Below, in pieces: positions 47,786 to 58,071 of a DNA stretch of 64,000 bases; within the stretch, counting starts at the first letter, position 1; every line of letters begins with the position of its first letter. This DNA is from Ilyonectria destructans. Lineage: Eukaryota; Ascomycota; Sordariomycetes; Hypocreales; Nectriaceae. A model generated the notes under the pieces. That model saw nothing but the letters and a program-made list of their open reading frames with translations, had not been told where the DNA came from and searched no databases. The stretch covers positions 1,674,001-1,738,000 of the forward strand of contig JAHEWK010000010.1 in the NCBI GenBank assembly GCA_020740775.1, written 5' to 3'. Both the position numbers and the translations under genes were made by a program.

Positions 47786-48754
47786 CTTGGCTACTGGCAG
47801 AGGTGAGAGGAAGGGTGGGAGAGGTGAGGGAAAGGGGAGAAGAGAGAGGCAGGTTTAAGCGGGCCAGGTTTGTGGTGAAGGCATCGCACGGGCTGGTGTT
47901 GATGGCTCAAAAATATGGAAGCTTGATTGGGTAGCGCCAACTTGCCCCTTGGCTGAGACAACACCTGGCAAATCATGAGCAATTCCAGGGCTATGGTCGT
48001 TATAGGAAATCTACGAATCAAAGAATAGCCACTTCGGTTTGCCGCTTAACCCTCGACAAAAGGTGTCGGAATTGACACGGTGAATGCCGACTCTCGACTC
48101 TTGGATGCCGTTGATGCCGTCTCTGTTGCCGAACTCGGCTATCACTTCCGAGCCTTCAATACATCGCTTCCAAGTTACCAAGGCCCAAGAGAATATCTTA
48201 CTAAACAGTTCGTATGGTAACAAACACCCATCAGCTCCTTGCACAGCCTGATGTCGAGATTCTGCCTTTGCTTGTCTAAGAGCTCTAATCCAGCTCCTCA
48301 TGTTCAAATGTTGAACATTCAGGAGCGGCAATGCTCGGTACAAGCGGAGCCAGTCAGGACATTTTCAAAGCCACTGACCTCAGAGGTGGCTTTCTGTGGC
48401 TGGTGCTGGGAGCTTACGCCACATCTACATTTCTTCACATTGAGGGAAAGGAAACTCGGGCCATAGCTAAGAAAGAAATATGATCGACTATATTACTGAA
48501 GATACGAATACTTTACACATTTAAGTCCAGTGAACATATTCTGCTTATTAGTGGGATGTGGCCTCTGGAGTATTAAGTGATCCTTCGCACGAGCCGTTAA
48601 TTCAGGCGAGACCATTGTTAGTGGTTAGTGGGCTGGAGTCCAACAAATTAGCAAAGCGTCATGTATTCATACAAGGGCCTACAAAGGTTTTCCATTGCGA
48701 GCGTATCCATCTCGTTGTTTCTGAAGTATCAGCTACCCCGTCTCCAACAACACC
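47786..48754. other. Intergenic region, E2 promoter
   Basis: About 970 bases. It holds the TCGGCTA element at 48131 and, on the other strand, TCGGCA cores near 48088 and 48128. No gene is supported; an open frame at 48011-48343 lacks an ATG start. Confidence 0.5.
48131..48143 (+). promoter_or_regulatory. ACTCGGCTAT element, E2 promoter
   Basis: AACTCGGCTATCA lies about 350 bp upstream of the E2 ATG and resembles the first half (CTCGGCTATT) of the paired elements in the carrier and dehydrogenase promoters. Confidence 0.45.
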
Positions 48755-49549
48755 TCAAACTTGGGAGGCATAGTAAGTGCAAAGCTCACAAGTACAACCA
48801 CCAACGGGCTCAAATGAAGTTTGAGCGAGAAAAGCAAGCTGGGGGAAAACCAGCTCTGCCTCCTCCTCCAACTGTCCCCCGACCAACTGCTCCTGCTCCT
48901 CTTCCGACCGATTCGTTGGCTCCGCACCGCGCATCCACAGGTTCCTCCTACTGTCCGGATGGCCGAACAAGCACATCACGCATCTTGGCTCGTAGAACCC
49001 TCCTTCGGGGATTGTCTCGGGGATGTTCTTTACCTTTTCCGTGCTCTCTCCTGCAGTAGGCGCGGTTCGAGGATCTGGCCGCAAACCACAGGTCTCACAA
49101 TGCAGCTGTAGTCGACAGACTGGACATGTCTCATACTCGTGCTGCATCATACTATCATCGCAGTCCTTGCAGAAAATGTGACCACATGGGTACACGCAAC
49201 CTTTGCGCACCTCATCGTTGTTCATCACTGGCGCTGGAAGGCCTGCGATGCTCACCTCGTTGCTACACATACCACAAGTGACCTTGATAGGGCGTTCAGC
49301 TGGCTCGAGCCCCATGATGTGGCGACGAACTGGCGGCCAGAAGGAAAGTTCCTCAAGAGACTGCGCTTGGTCCGAACCTGCATCTGTGGTTTTATCGGCT
49401 GCTTCAGGCGAGATAGAAAGTTCCCCGGCAGAAGGCGATCCATTAGACTCCAAATCTGTGTGTTCCATAGAAGTGGACGTACCGCTTTGGTCATCTTTGC
49501 CTTCCGGGGAAGACAGGTCGTTGGGAAGTCCGGATCTGGGAGTCGTCAT
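48755..49549 (-). CDS. RING-finger protein
   Basis: The first in-frame ATG is at 49549, giving 264 residues in one exon; the open frame continues upstream only with non-ATG codons. The N-terminal 80 residues are Ser/Asp/Glu-rich and disordered. A C3HC4-type RING follows: CGMCSNEV, then YPCGHIFCKDC, then CPVCRLQLHCETC (about residues 93-155). A second Cys/His group (RCVMCLFGH) and an acidic segment SEEEQEQLVGGQLEEEAE come next, and the tail has CTCELCTYY. It may act as an E3 ubiquitin ligase. A missing upstream exon or a 3' intron cannot be excluded. Confidence 0.65.
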   Translation of the reverse strand: MTTPRSGLPNDLSSPEGKDDQSGTSTSMEHTDLESNGSPSAGELSISPEAADKTTDAGSDQAQSLEELSFWPPVRRHIMGLEPAERPIKVTCGMCSNEVSIAGLPAPVMNNDEVRKGCVYPCGHIFCKDCDDSMMQHEYETCPVCRLQLHCETCGLRPDPRTAPTAGESTEKVKNIPETIPEGGFYEPRCVMCLFGHPDSRRNLWMRGAEPTNRSEEEQEQLVGGQLEEEAELVFPQLAFLAQTSFEPVGGCTCELCTYYASQV

Positions 49550-50186
49550 TGTGCCTAGATAAGAAGTTGTCGCAAGTAAGAAGTTGTTGTGAACCAAGTC
49601 TTTGGTGATTCCAAGTCAAGAAATTCTCGAGTTGCGATGATGAATATAGACCCTGGAAGATTGAGCCTCTGTGCCAATCGTTTCCAAACAGTCGAGATAG
49701 TTCGCGGTCTTCCAAACCTATTCTGGGAATATCCATCCATGATATTGCGGTCAAGACTCGTCATCGCCATATAATCGCGAACATGTCTCAACATCGCTTG
49801 ATCTCAATTGCTTACCCGAGGAGTGAGGAGGTAGTGTCCGTCGGCTCAGTGTGTTTCTATTTGTGCAATCTGTGTTCTTTGAACGTTGCGCAGTTCACGC
49901 TGTCCAAGAGCCGCAAAGTGTCCCAGGTCGGAGACAAAAGCGGGAACATGTAAACTTGTTCAAAGCAACATGAAAAAAACTTGCGCTTCGAACAATAGGT
50001 AAAATCATCATGACCTTCGATTGGCGACGTACTGGGAGAATGGAGCAGTACTCACGCGGTTGTAATGATAATGCAGTTTACACTTATTAACCAAAACTCC
50101 AATTCACATCGCTGTATAAAAAGTATGAAAGTCTATCTTATTTTGTCTATCCTGATCAAACAAAGGGAATGATAAAAATGTGATGC
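49550..50186. other. Intergenic region
   Basis: About 640 bases between the RING gene start and the 3' end of the Mpv17-like gene. No gene seen. Confidence 0.5.
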
Positions 50187-51105
50187 TTATGCAGCTTGCG
50201 CTTCGACGGCAACCAACTTGACGTCCTCCAATTTAACACCCTTCACCTTGACCTCTTCCACCTTCACGACGGCAAGCTTACCCTGCTCCAGCCCAGTCTT
50301 TTGAGCCTCTAGCAGCTCGGCTTGCTTGTTAATATAGCTCAAGTAAGTCTGCCATCCTACAGCAATGCAGCCTGTGAAAATGCTGCGGTATTCCATGGGT
50401 ATATAAGTGAAGCAGAAGGCAGTGAATGGCGGCCAGAACTTGGCCGAGTTGACAATGGACGCGGGAACGCAGTTCTTGATGCGCTCGACGGCTCCGCTGA
50501 TGCCGTCGCCGGAGAGGACGGCCTGGGCGCCGAAGAAGAAAGAGTTGAAGGTTGGGGTGAAGACAATTTGGCTGACGACAATTTTGGTTGAAAGTGTTCG
50601 CCACCGGCTTGCGTAATTAAAGTGATTTGAGAGAAAAATGAACCTGGAAACAGTCAGCGCCGCCCGAGGATGGCGCGCATAAAATTGACTCATACCATTT
50701 ATAATTGGGAATCGCGACCATACCACCGATAGCCATGCTTCGGGCAGTTCTCACGGGATCGTACTCGTCCCCTCCAATAGACTGGGCGCTCAGGTCGGCT
50801 AACAGGTAGATGATGACGGCGCTCCAGAACTGCGTCGTGTACGGCCTGGCCCTTTGCGATCTTCCGTACGCCTGCGCGGCCGTGGTCAAGGGGCCGAGCC
50901 GTTGCCAAAGGGGCAGCGGCGCAACGGCGGCGCTGGCAGTTGTAGATACAGGCGTTGAGTCAACGGCCTTAGCGCCATCGCGGATGATACCCGCGGCTTT
51001 CGAAGGCGAGCTCTGCAGTCGGCGCTGGGCCTGGAAGACCGGCGGGCGCTGGCCGAGGCCGAGGCCGTTCCTCCGGAGCGAGGCACGGAGCAGCATCGTG
51101 GCCAT
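50187..51105 (-). CDS. Mpv17/PMP22-family inner-membrane protein
   Basis: Two exons, 51105-50696 and 50643-50187, encode 288 residues. The first about 70 residues are Arg/Ala/Ser-rich, a mitochondrial presequence. The family core starts LWQRLGPLTTAAQAYG and has YLLADLSAQSIGG, TARSMAIGGMVAIPNYKWF across the splice, TPTFNSFFFGAQAVLSG and the FWPPFTAFCFTYIPMEYRSIFTGCIAVGWQTYLSY signature. Yeast Sym1 and animal Mpv17 form channels in the mitochondrial inner membrane. The last 35 residues are an unusual Val/Lys-rich tail with repeated VKVEEVKVKGVKLEDVK-type steps, absent from typical members. Confidence 0.88.
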
Positions 51106-52428
51106 CGTGGGTCACATCAACGGCCGGGTTGGTTGTAGAACGCAAGTCATAGTGGCCAAGGGAGGATACTATCGCGCCCAGCTACGGCGCTGGATGGCGG
51201 CCCCGAGTTCGGGCTCGATCGGAAAATCCGATATAAGCCTCGGCGTTGACGGTGTTAGTGTCTCCAGAATTCCGAAACCTAGCACGCAAAGTTGCCACCA
51301 GATTGGCTGCAGCAGGGGAAAGGTGGAGATGAGATGGATCTAGTTTCGGCCGGCTAACATCCAAGACTACGTAACCACGGTGCCAAGACGTCGGAAACGT
51401 CAACCGACGAATAGATTAGATTAAGCAGTTCAGAGCCGACTTCTCCAGGCAGGTCACCCCGAGCCCAATCTAGGTCGTTGGTGTATAATTGCGATCCTAG
51501 CCAGATGGTGCAAGATGCTATTGTCCACAACCAAGACAAATGTCTTAGATCAATTCACTGACAGGACAACATCAAAAAGGCCACAGTACATCGACACGCT
51601 GTAGAGATGACGTAGTATCCGAAGCCGGATGTTGATGATCCGGTTCCCAGGGAGATCACATGCTCTAGCTCGTAAGTCATCATGGATGCACGGCCAGAGT
51701 CTCAGGTAACGAGAGGCTTGAACATCTTTTCAGATATTTGGAGTCCTGGTATTCTCAATTGAACCCTCATTATGTACAAGATACATACCCATCTCCTTAA
51801 CATGGTATTTTCTTGATGCCTGTCAACATTGCATAGAGCAGCCAATATTCTCCGACGCACCTCATGTCTCTCGCCGGAAAGTGGGGGGGGGGGGCCACCG
51901 AGCCAGTTCTGCACCTTAATTATCGACTTCTAAAGCGTACACTTAAATGCCCGCGGAATCGTTCCAAGATCGTGTGCCAGTACCTGCCTTTCAACCTAGA
52001 CCGACATTCAATTATTTGCAGCCCCCACATACTGGATGGAACTTTTGTAAGACAGCCAGGATAGACGATGTGCTATCTGCGGAAAGTTGAGAAAATGACA
52101 TGGGGGCTAGCCAGCTACTCTCTAGACCCAGGCAGGGTATGCACGTCTTATCAGTGCATACGCATATCAATACCGTATTCCTTCTGGAGAACCGCGTGAT
52201 TACATCCAGACGACCATCTTCATTCGCCCGGAATTTGGTGTTCCTTGTTCCTGGCTCAATAAGGAAGCTACATGTCTCAGCCACTCCCTGCGAGGTACGG
52301 CATTGTTGGAGAACCCCAGGACTTAAAAGACCAATGTCAGCACTTCCCCTCACTTCTAATGTTCACTTTTCATAGTTCCTTGCGCTTTGAACAAAACGTG
52401 GTGATTTCAGTAATCATCCCATTTCGCC
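51106..52428. other. Long intergenic region
   Basis: About 1.3 kb between divergent genes. It contains a 10-bp-plus poly-G run near 51884-51893. No coding, RNA or mobile feature recognised. Confidence 0.5.
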
Positions 52429-54147
52429 ATGTCTCAGTATCAATCCGCCGAGCTTTCATCGGAAATGGACGGCGCTTGGGTTAATCTCCCAGATGCCAAC
52501 AATTCCATCGATGATGAAGCCGAATCCATGCCAGATCGTGTCCAAAGAGTGCGATTCGATCTCAAGGAGCTTCTCAAGTTCTACAGCATCACCATATCTC
52601 CGCGGCGCCATGCGAGACTGGCGCAATTCTACTCAGACGAGCTTGGATCGTTGTTTCAGGTTCGCTTCGAGGACCTCTCACAGCAACACAGGGTCGACTT
52701 TATCCTGCTGCGAAATTTCCTCAGGCGAGAGCAACGCCAGCTGCATTTAGATCAAAAAGCGCAGAAAGCAGCCGGTTTCCTTTTGCCCTTTGCGCCGCTC
52801 ATAGTCTCCCTTTGTGAGTCTCGGCAAGATGTCGATGAGATGCAAGGAGACAAGGCGGCCGGGGCACTAGATGCGATTAAGCGCGGCATCTGTCAGACCC
52901 AAGATGAAGTGGAAGCGGGCAAATTACACACCAGCAAAACCACTGCGTACAAAGCCACGCAAATCCTTATTGAACTCCGTGGCCATCTCCAGGAACTTTT
53001 GCGCTTCTATTCCTCGTACGACCCAATGTTCGACTGGTGGGCGACAAAACCCTGGCAGGAAGCAAACACGGCCATATCGCAGTACCTTGCTGTCATCCAA
53101 ACTAAACTGGCGGGGATGCGACCCGATGCTGAGGATGAGATCATCGGGGAACCTATTGGCCGAGCCGGACTTCTCGTCGAACTCGAGGCCGAAATGATCC
53201 CTTATACGCCAGAGGAGTTGATCAAACTCGCGGAAGAAAAGTACAAATGGTGCCAAGCGCAGATGATAGCCGCCTCGGAGGAACTGGGATATGGAGAAGA
53301 CTGGAAGAAGGCTCTGGAATACGTAAAAACACGGTCCGTTCCTCCCGGCCAGCAAACGCAGCTCGTCATGCAGCTCGCTCGCGAGGGTACGGAGTTTGTT
53401 CAGAAGCACGACCTTGTCTCGGTCCCCAAAATCGCCGACGAGACATATCGCATGTTCACCATGTCCGCGGAGCGCCAAAAGGAGAATCCGTTCTTCCTGG
53501 GAGGCCCGTCGATTATCGTGTCCTCGCCAACAGCCGACATGTCACATGAGCTGAAGAAGATGGTCATGAGAGGGAACAACACACACTTCTCTCGCGCCAC
53601 GGCTTTCCACGAACTCATTCCCGGACACAGGCTGCAACTGTACATGGGCAAGCGCCACCACAGCCATAGAACCATGTTCGAGACCCCCTTCTTCGTTGAG
53701 GGCTGGGCCATGTACTGGGAGCTCGTGTTCTGGGAGATGGGCAACTTTTTCGTGTCGCCAGAGGACCGCATCGGGACCCTGTTCTGGCGGATGCACCGCT
53801 GCGCGCGCATCATCTTTTCCCTCAAGTTCCACCTCGGCGACATGACGCCCCAGGAGTGCGTAGACCTGCTGGTGAATTGGGTAGGCCACGAGCGATCGAA
53901 CGCCGAAGCCGAGGTCAGGCGATCCTTTACTGGCGATTACTCGCCCCTGTACCAGGTCGGCTACATGCTTGGCGCTTTGCAGATCTTTGAGCTGCGGAAC
54001 GAGGCTTTGGGACAGGGACGGTTCAAGGAGAAGGAGTTTCACGACCAGGTTCTGAAGGCGAATACCATGCCTATTGAGCTGCTGCGGGCACTTCTGCTTG
54101 GTCTGGAACTAAGTCCTGACTACAAAGCCAAATGGAGATTCTACTAG
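52429..54147 (+). CDS. DUF885-family zinc metallopeptidase-like protein
   Basis: A single exon encodes 572 residues. There is no signal peptide. The zinc-site signature is FHELIPGHRLQ (about residues 392-402), the HExxPGH form of the DUF885 group, with EGWAMYWELVFWEMG 33 residues later supplying the further acidic ligand, and FHLGDMTPQECVDLLV after it. The rest is helical. Members are thought to be cytosolic peptidases or related hydrolases, but substrates are known for few. Length is typical. Confidence 0.85.
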   Translation: MSQYQSAELSSEMDGAWVNLPDANNSIDDEAESMPDRVQRVRFDLKELLKFYSITISPRRHARLAQFYSDELGSLFQVRFEDLSQQHRVDFILLRNFLRREQRQLHLDQKAQKAAGFLLPFAPLIVSLCESRQDVDEMQGDKAAGALDAIKRGICQTQDEVEAGKLHTSKTTAYKATQILIELRGHLQELLRFYSSYDPMFDWWATKPWQEANTAISQYLAVIQTKLAGMRPDAEDEIIGEPIGRAGLLVELEAEMIPYTPEELIKLAEEKYKWCQAQMIAASEELGYGEDWKKALEYVKTRSVPPGQQTQLVMQLAREGTEFVQKHDLVSVPKIADETYRMFTMSAERQKENPFFLGGPSIIVSSPTADMSHELKKMVMRGNNTHFSRATAFHELIPGHRLQLYMGKRHHSHRTMFETPFFVEGWAMYWELVFWEMGNFFVSPEDRIGTLFWRMHRCARIIFSLKFHLGDMTPQECVDLLVNWVGHERSNAEAEVRRSFTGDYSPLYQVGYMLGALQIFELRNEALGQGRFKEKEFHDQVLKANTMPIELLRALLLGLELSPDYKAKWRFY

Positions 54148-54408
54148 ATGTGTAGAACAGAGCTCTCTTGAGTCGACCTCTCTTTGCCATGCCTCGGGTT
54201 GCCATGAATACTTTCGATGGAACGGTTGCAATTACGTTTAGTCTTGGTCTATTCATATTGCATTGCAGTCAGATAAACTACAAGAACCATTCATTCAAGA
54301 TCCCGCAGGATGTATTAAGTATCGTACACAACAAAGGAAATGTATCATAACGAAGGTATACAACAAACGCCGTCCGTCCCTGCCAGCCCATGTATCGTAA
54401 CAAAGCTT
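54148..54408. other. Short convergent intergenic region
   Basis: About 260 bases between two convergent genes, AT-rich, probably 3' UTRs. Confidence 0.5.
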
Positions 54409-56553
54409 TTAGAACATTTCAACCTCGTCCTCGTCCAACAAGCCCATTCCGCTATCATGGCGCTTCTGGCTGCGTCGTTTTGCCAGGCCCGCGGCCAGGA
54501 ACCCACCAGGGCCGCTCCGCCGCACCACCGTCGCCGGGGGCGATCGCGGGCCAGGAGCTGAGTCGGACTTCTTGGGGGTGTTGAGAAAGTCCTGGCTCAT
54601 CTGCAGAACGCGCTGCAGCTCGCCCTTCATCGAGTCGATGACGGCCTTGGCCTTTGTCCGCTCTTCGTCCATCTTGGTCCGGAGCCCGCCGTTCTCCACG
54701 CGGAGTCCCAGCACCGTCTCGTGCGCGACTCGGAGCGATTCGTTGACGCGGTCGATCTCGCCGCGGAGTTCCACGACCCTGGAGTCTCGGATCGCCAGGG
54801 AGGCGCCGTGCTTTTGATTCAGGGAAGTCATCTCCTTCGACTTGGCGTCCTGGAGCTCGACCATTTGCTTCTGAAGATCGGCGGATCGCTGCAGCGTGTC
54901 GGTCAACTTGGTCTCCAACTCGGCAATGACGTCTTCCTTGCTGCAGAGCACCCGACGGTTCGACTCAAGTTGAGCATGGCGGGTTGCTTCGGAATCGCGG
55001 TTGTCACGCTCCATCTGTTGTACGAGACCCTCCAGCTCCGAAAGATCCCGGATGTAGCCATCCACTGCACCCTTGAGTCTCTCGTTGGCGACTTCCAGCT
55101 CTCGTATCCTTGCAATCTTGTCGCCCATGAGCTTCTCAGCTTTAGACATCTCCCCCTTGAGGCCGTCCATGACAGTGACTCGCGCGTCGAGCTGCTGCCT
55201 CAACGACAGTTCGATTTGGTGATATTCGTCGATGGCATCTTCGTCCTCCTTTGCCTTCTTGGCCATGACGCGGAGCCGGGTGAGCATCAAGTCCAGCACC
55301 TCAGCACCGCGCGACGTTAGAGGAAGTGCGATTTCTCCGGGCGTGAGATATTCCAGCTCTAGGCGAGCGGCACGGAAGCCAGATGCGAGGGCGATGACCA
55401 TTTCACTCGCATCTCCTCCCGAGAAGCCCAAGTCTCCGATGGCGGATTTAAGTTGAGTCAGGGCGCAAGTGCGGTCGGACATGGTTTGTAGCAGGGCCTC
55501 GATCCGAACCTCGAGATCATCGGGTGGCGATGTGGGCGAGTCGCCATTGGAGTCGGGCGAAAACTGAGAGAGCTTGTCGCCGAGACGGCCACTGAGGGCT
55601 TTGTAGGAGTTGAGTGTATCCGTCAGCTTGTGCATCTCGAGTTGAAGAGAAGCAACGTCCTCTTCCAACTGTTGCTGCTTGGGGTCTGAGAAAAAAGCCT
55701 GAACTCCAACATGAGACATGGGAGTAGGCATGGGCGTGGATCTGGGAGTGGCCTTGCGGAAACACGGCGATCCGGGGATTGCTGGACTGGTTGCTGGGGG
55801 AGTTGGGAATGAGGATCTAGCTCTTGAAGGCGTGCTGCAGGCAAGCTGGGCCACGGTCTCGTCACCAAACTGGTCCTCGTCCTCGCTCATATCCATGAAG
55901 TCGTCTTCAAACGGATCTCTCGCGGCGAGCGTCCAGTTGTACCCGCGGCCTTGTTCGGACTCGGCGACAGATCTTTTGGACAGCTCGTCTTTGAGGTCCT
56001 CAACCTGCTTCTCCAGGTCCCACATGCGGTCCGTGTCCATGATGATGGTGGCGTTTTGCAGTTCGTAGATTTCCCGGTCTCGGGCCTTGAGCTCAGTCTT
56101 GAGACGGTCGATCTCTGCCTTGGTCTGCTGGGCCCTCCGTCGCTTTTCTTGCTGGATTGTGTTCATCTCTTCGCTGAGTCCATTGCGGCGGATGCGACGC
56201 TGGACACGGCCGTCGAGCACCTGACGCAGAGGAAGAAAGTTGACTTCGCCGCTGTGAGGCAGACTTGAGCTTCCGGAGACAATGGGCTTCCCCGCACTGC
56301 CAACTGGGGCAGAAGAATGGCGGCGCTTTGGGGTAGCGACGGAAACACGGCGGATCATAGGGGTCAAGCCGCTGGATGCGGCGCAGCTGCCGGAGTGGAT
56401 GCCTGGGTCTGAGAAGCGGACACGACGTTTGGCCCCCTTTCGTGGAGTTTTTGCGGCGACCGGCTGAGGTCTTGCAGCATCTGAGAAGGATTCGGGCGCG
56501 GGGAGACTGCGACGCGTCCGCCGGAGGGCGATAGGGAGGTCGAGGTCATCCAT
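54409..56553 (-). CDS. Long coiled-coil protein with PP1-docking-like motif
   Basis: A single exon encodes 714 residues. The N-terminal 130 residues are basic and disordered and contain KRRVRFSD near 42-49, which fits the RVxF docking motif for protein phosphatase 1, next to IRRVSVATPKRR. From about 130 to 215 and again from about 280 to 650 the sequence is heptad-rich coiled coil (EEMNTIQQEKRRRAQQTK onward). A Ser/Pro-rich linker (about 215-280) separates them. The tail is basic (AAGLAKRRSQKRHDSG). I do not recognise a named family. The layout resembles spindle-pole, kinetochore or septum scaffold proteins. Confidence 0.7.
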   Translation of the reverse strand: MDDLDLPIALRRTRRSLPAPESFSDAARPQPVAAKTPRKGAKRRVRFSDPGIHSGSCAASSGLTPMIRRVSVATPKRRHSSAPVGSAGKPIVSGSSSLPHSGEVNFLPLRQVLDGRVQRRIRRNGLSEEMNTIQQEKRRRAQQTKAEIDRLKTELKARDREIYELQNATIIMDTDRMWDLEKQVEDLKDELSKRSVAESEQGRGYNWTLAARDPFEDDFMDMSEDEDQFGDETVAQLACSTPSRARSSFPTPPATSPAIPGSPCFRKATPRSTPMPTPMSHVGVQAFFSDPKQQQLEEDVASLQLEMHKLTDTLNSYKALSGRLGDKLSQFSPDSNGDSPTSPPDDLEVRIEALLQTMSDRTCALTQLKSAIGDLGFSGGDASEMVIALASGFRAARLELEYLTPGEIALPLTSRGAEVLDLMLTRLRVMAKKAKEDEDAIDEYHQIELSLRQQLDARVTVMDGLKGEMSKAEKLMGDKIARIRELEVANERLKGAVDGYIRDLSELEGLVQQMERDNRDSEATRHAQLESNRRVLCSKEDVIAELETKLTDTLQRSADLQKQMVELQDAKSKEMTSLNQKHGASLAIRDSRVVELRGEIDRVNESLRVAHETVLGLRVENGGLRTKMDEERTKAKAVIDSMKGELQRVLQMSQDFLNTPKKSDSAPGPRSPPATVVRRSGPGGFLAAGLAKRRSQKRHDSGMGLLDEDEVEMF

Positions 56554-58071
56554 GATGGTGATGACGGCAGATGACGGTGGGGGATATACAAGACAGAGTA
56601 TAGAAAGCAGTTGCCAACACAGTCACAAAAAGGCTTTTGTGGTTGGACAAAGACAAAGACTGGGCCGCAGGAAGACCTGAGGTGCTGGCGAAAGCAGGTA
56701 TTGCGAGAAGATGTATTTATCAAGTCGTTCCGCAGGTAAACATGGATCCAAGGAGACGTGGTCGCGACTCTCGACGCAGGCCGACCCTGACGCATTGTTT
56801 ACATATTTCCTATCGCGGTTAGCGGCCGCGGGGCGGGCAGCCGGTGCCGCCACCCCGCGATCGACGGCAGCCAACGGATTTGGGCAAAACAAGGGTCTCA
56901 CCAAACGACGGTCCTCGACGCCCTGGTCGCGCCACGGTCACGTTCGGGAATCTCGTGTGGGGCGACAGTGGATGATTCACGGCGAGGTCGACGCCGTGAA
57001 TTCTAGGCCTTGTTTGTGGTGGGAGGTGCACCGAAGGCGGATGGCCTGGTTCACGCCGTGGACGGGGCTCGCGTTCTGTCAGTCCCATCTCCACCGCAAC
57101 CCTAGCGTGGAAATAAACAACGGAAGCGAGGGAATGTAGGAACTCATGCGCGGCCAGTGCCGAGTTCTAGGCCTTGGGGGGTTCTATGTGCGACCGGTTG
57201 GTCATTGGAGGAGCCACGGTTGGCGGGCATGAGCCGGTAGATTGTATCATGATGATCCGGCCATGATGCGGTGCTCTGTATTTGTTTACAACCATTCCGC
57301 CATTCCGCCATTCCCTGGGCGACGGTCCATCTACGGAACCAAAGCTGCTTGTCTCTCGTGCTCTCTTCACTTGAATTCATCATTTACTCCCTAATGCAAA
57401 TCCCACATGGGCATCATGGCCGCCGCGCCGCAGCCGTTGATGGTGTGCAGCTGGGGTCGCCCCCGTCAGCCCAAAGGTTTGCGTCCGGTTTTGCTCCACC
57501 GCTATTGCATCTGGCTGCCTTAATCATCGGTCATTAAAGAAACGGCGTGAGGCTAAGTACATAGTATGCAACAAGAGATGCAGCATATATCCTAGACCCA
57601 GCCGCGTGGGATAAGTCCTTGAGCACACCCAACAAACCTTATGCACAGTGCCGCAGTCTAGGTCCAAGCGTGTGGGCCGCCGTCTCCAATTCCCCAATTC
57701 CCCAACTGTGCCAATTCATCCAAATCCTATTGTGCTCTTTGTTGGCCAGCAGCAGCTTGTATGCGGTGTTTTTGCACGATTGCAAGAGTCACACTCTCAA
57801 ATTGCACCAAGTTGACACGCAAGCTTCGCGTAACCACGAAAATACACACCAGCTAGGATGGATGACTAATACCCGCGAAACTCTGAGCCCACACCCGTGG
57901 CTGACTTCCTTGAGTCCCCAAGGTAGGAGTCATGGCCATCTCACGATAACACAATAAACACGCACAGTCACCCAACGGACAACGAACAATCGCACGCCTG
58001 GACGGAACTCCTGCAGGGAGAGATCGGCTCCCCGTGCTGTACTCCGCTCCACATTGCATGGAGGATCCACC
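56554..58071. other. Long intergenic region, divergent promoters
   Basis: 1.5 kb between the coiled-coil gene and the second regulator, which point away from each other. It has a short tandem (cattccgc, three units, about 57292-57313). No gene is supported. Confidence 0.5.

Noticed and set aside
50794..53964. Further TCGGCTA copies at 50794 and 53958
   Set aside because: Both lie inside coding sequence (Mpv17-like and DUF885 genes) and are not counted as promoter elements; they show the background rate.
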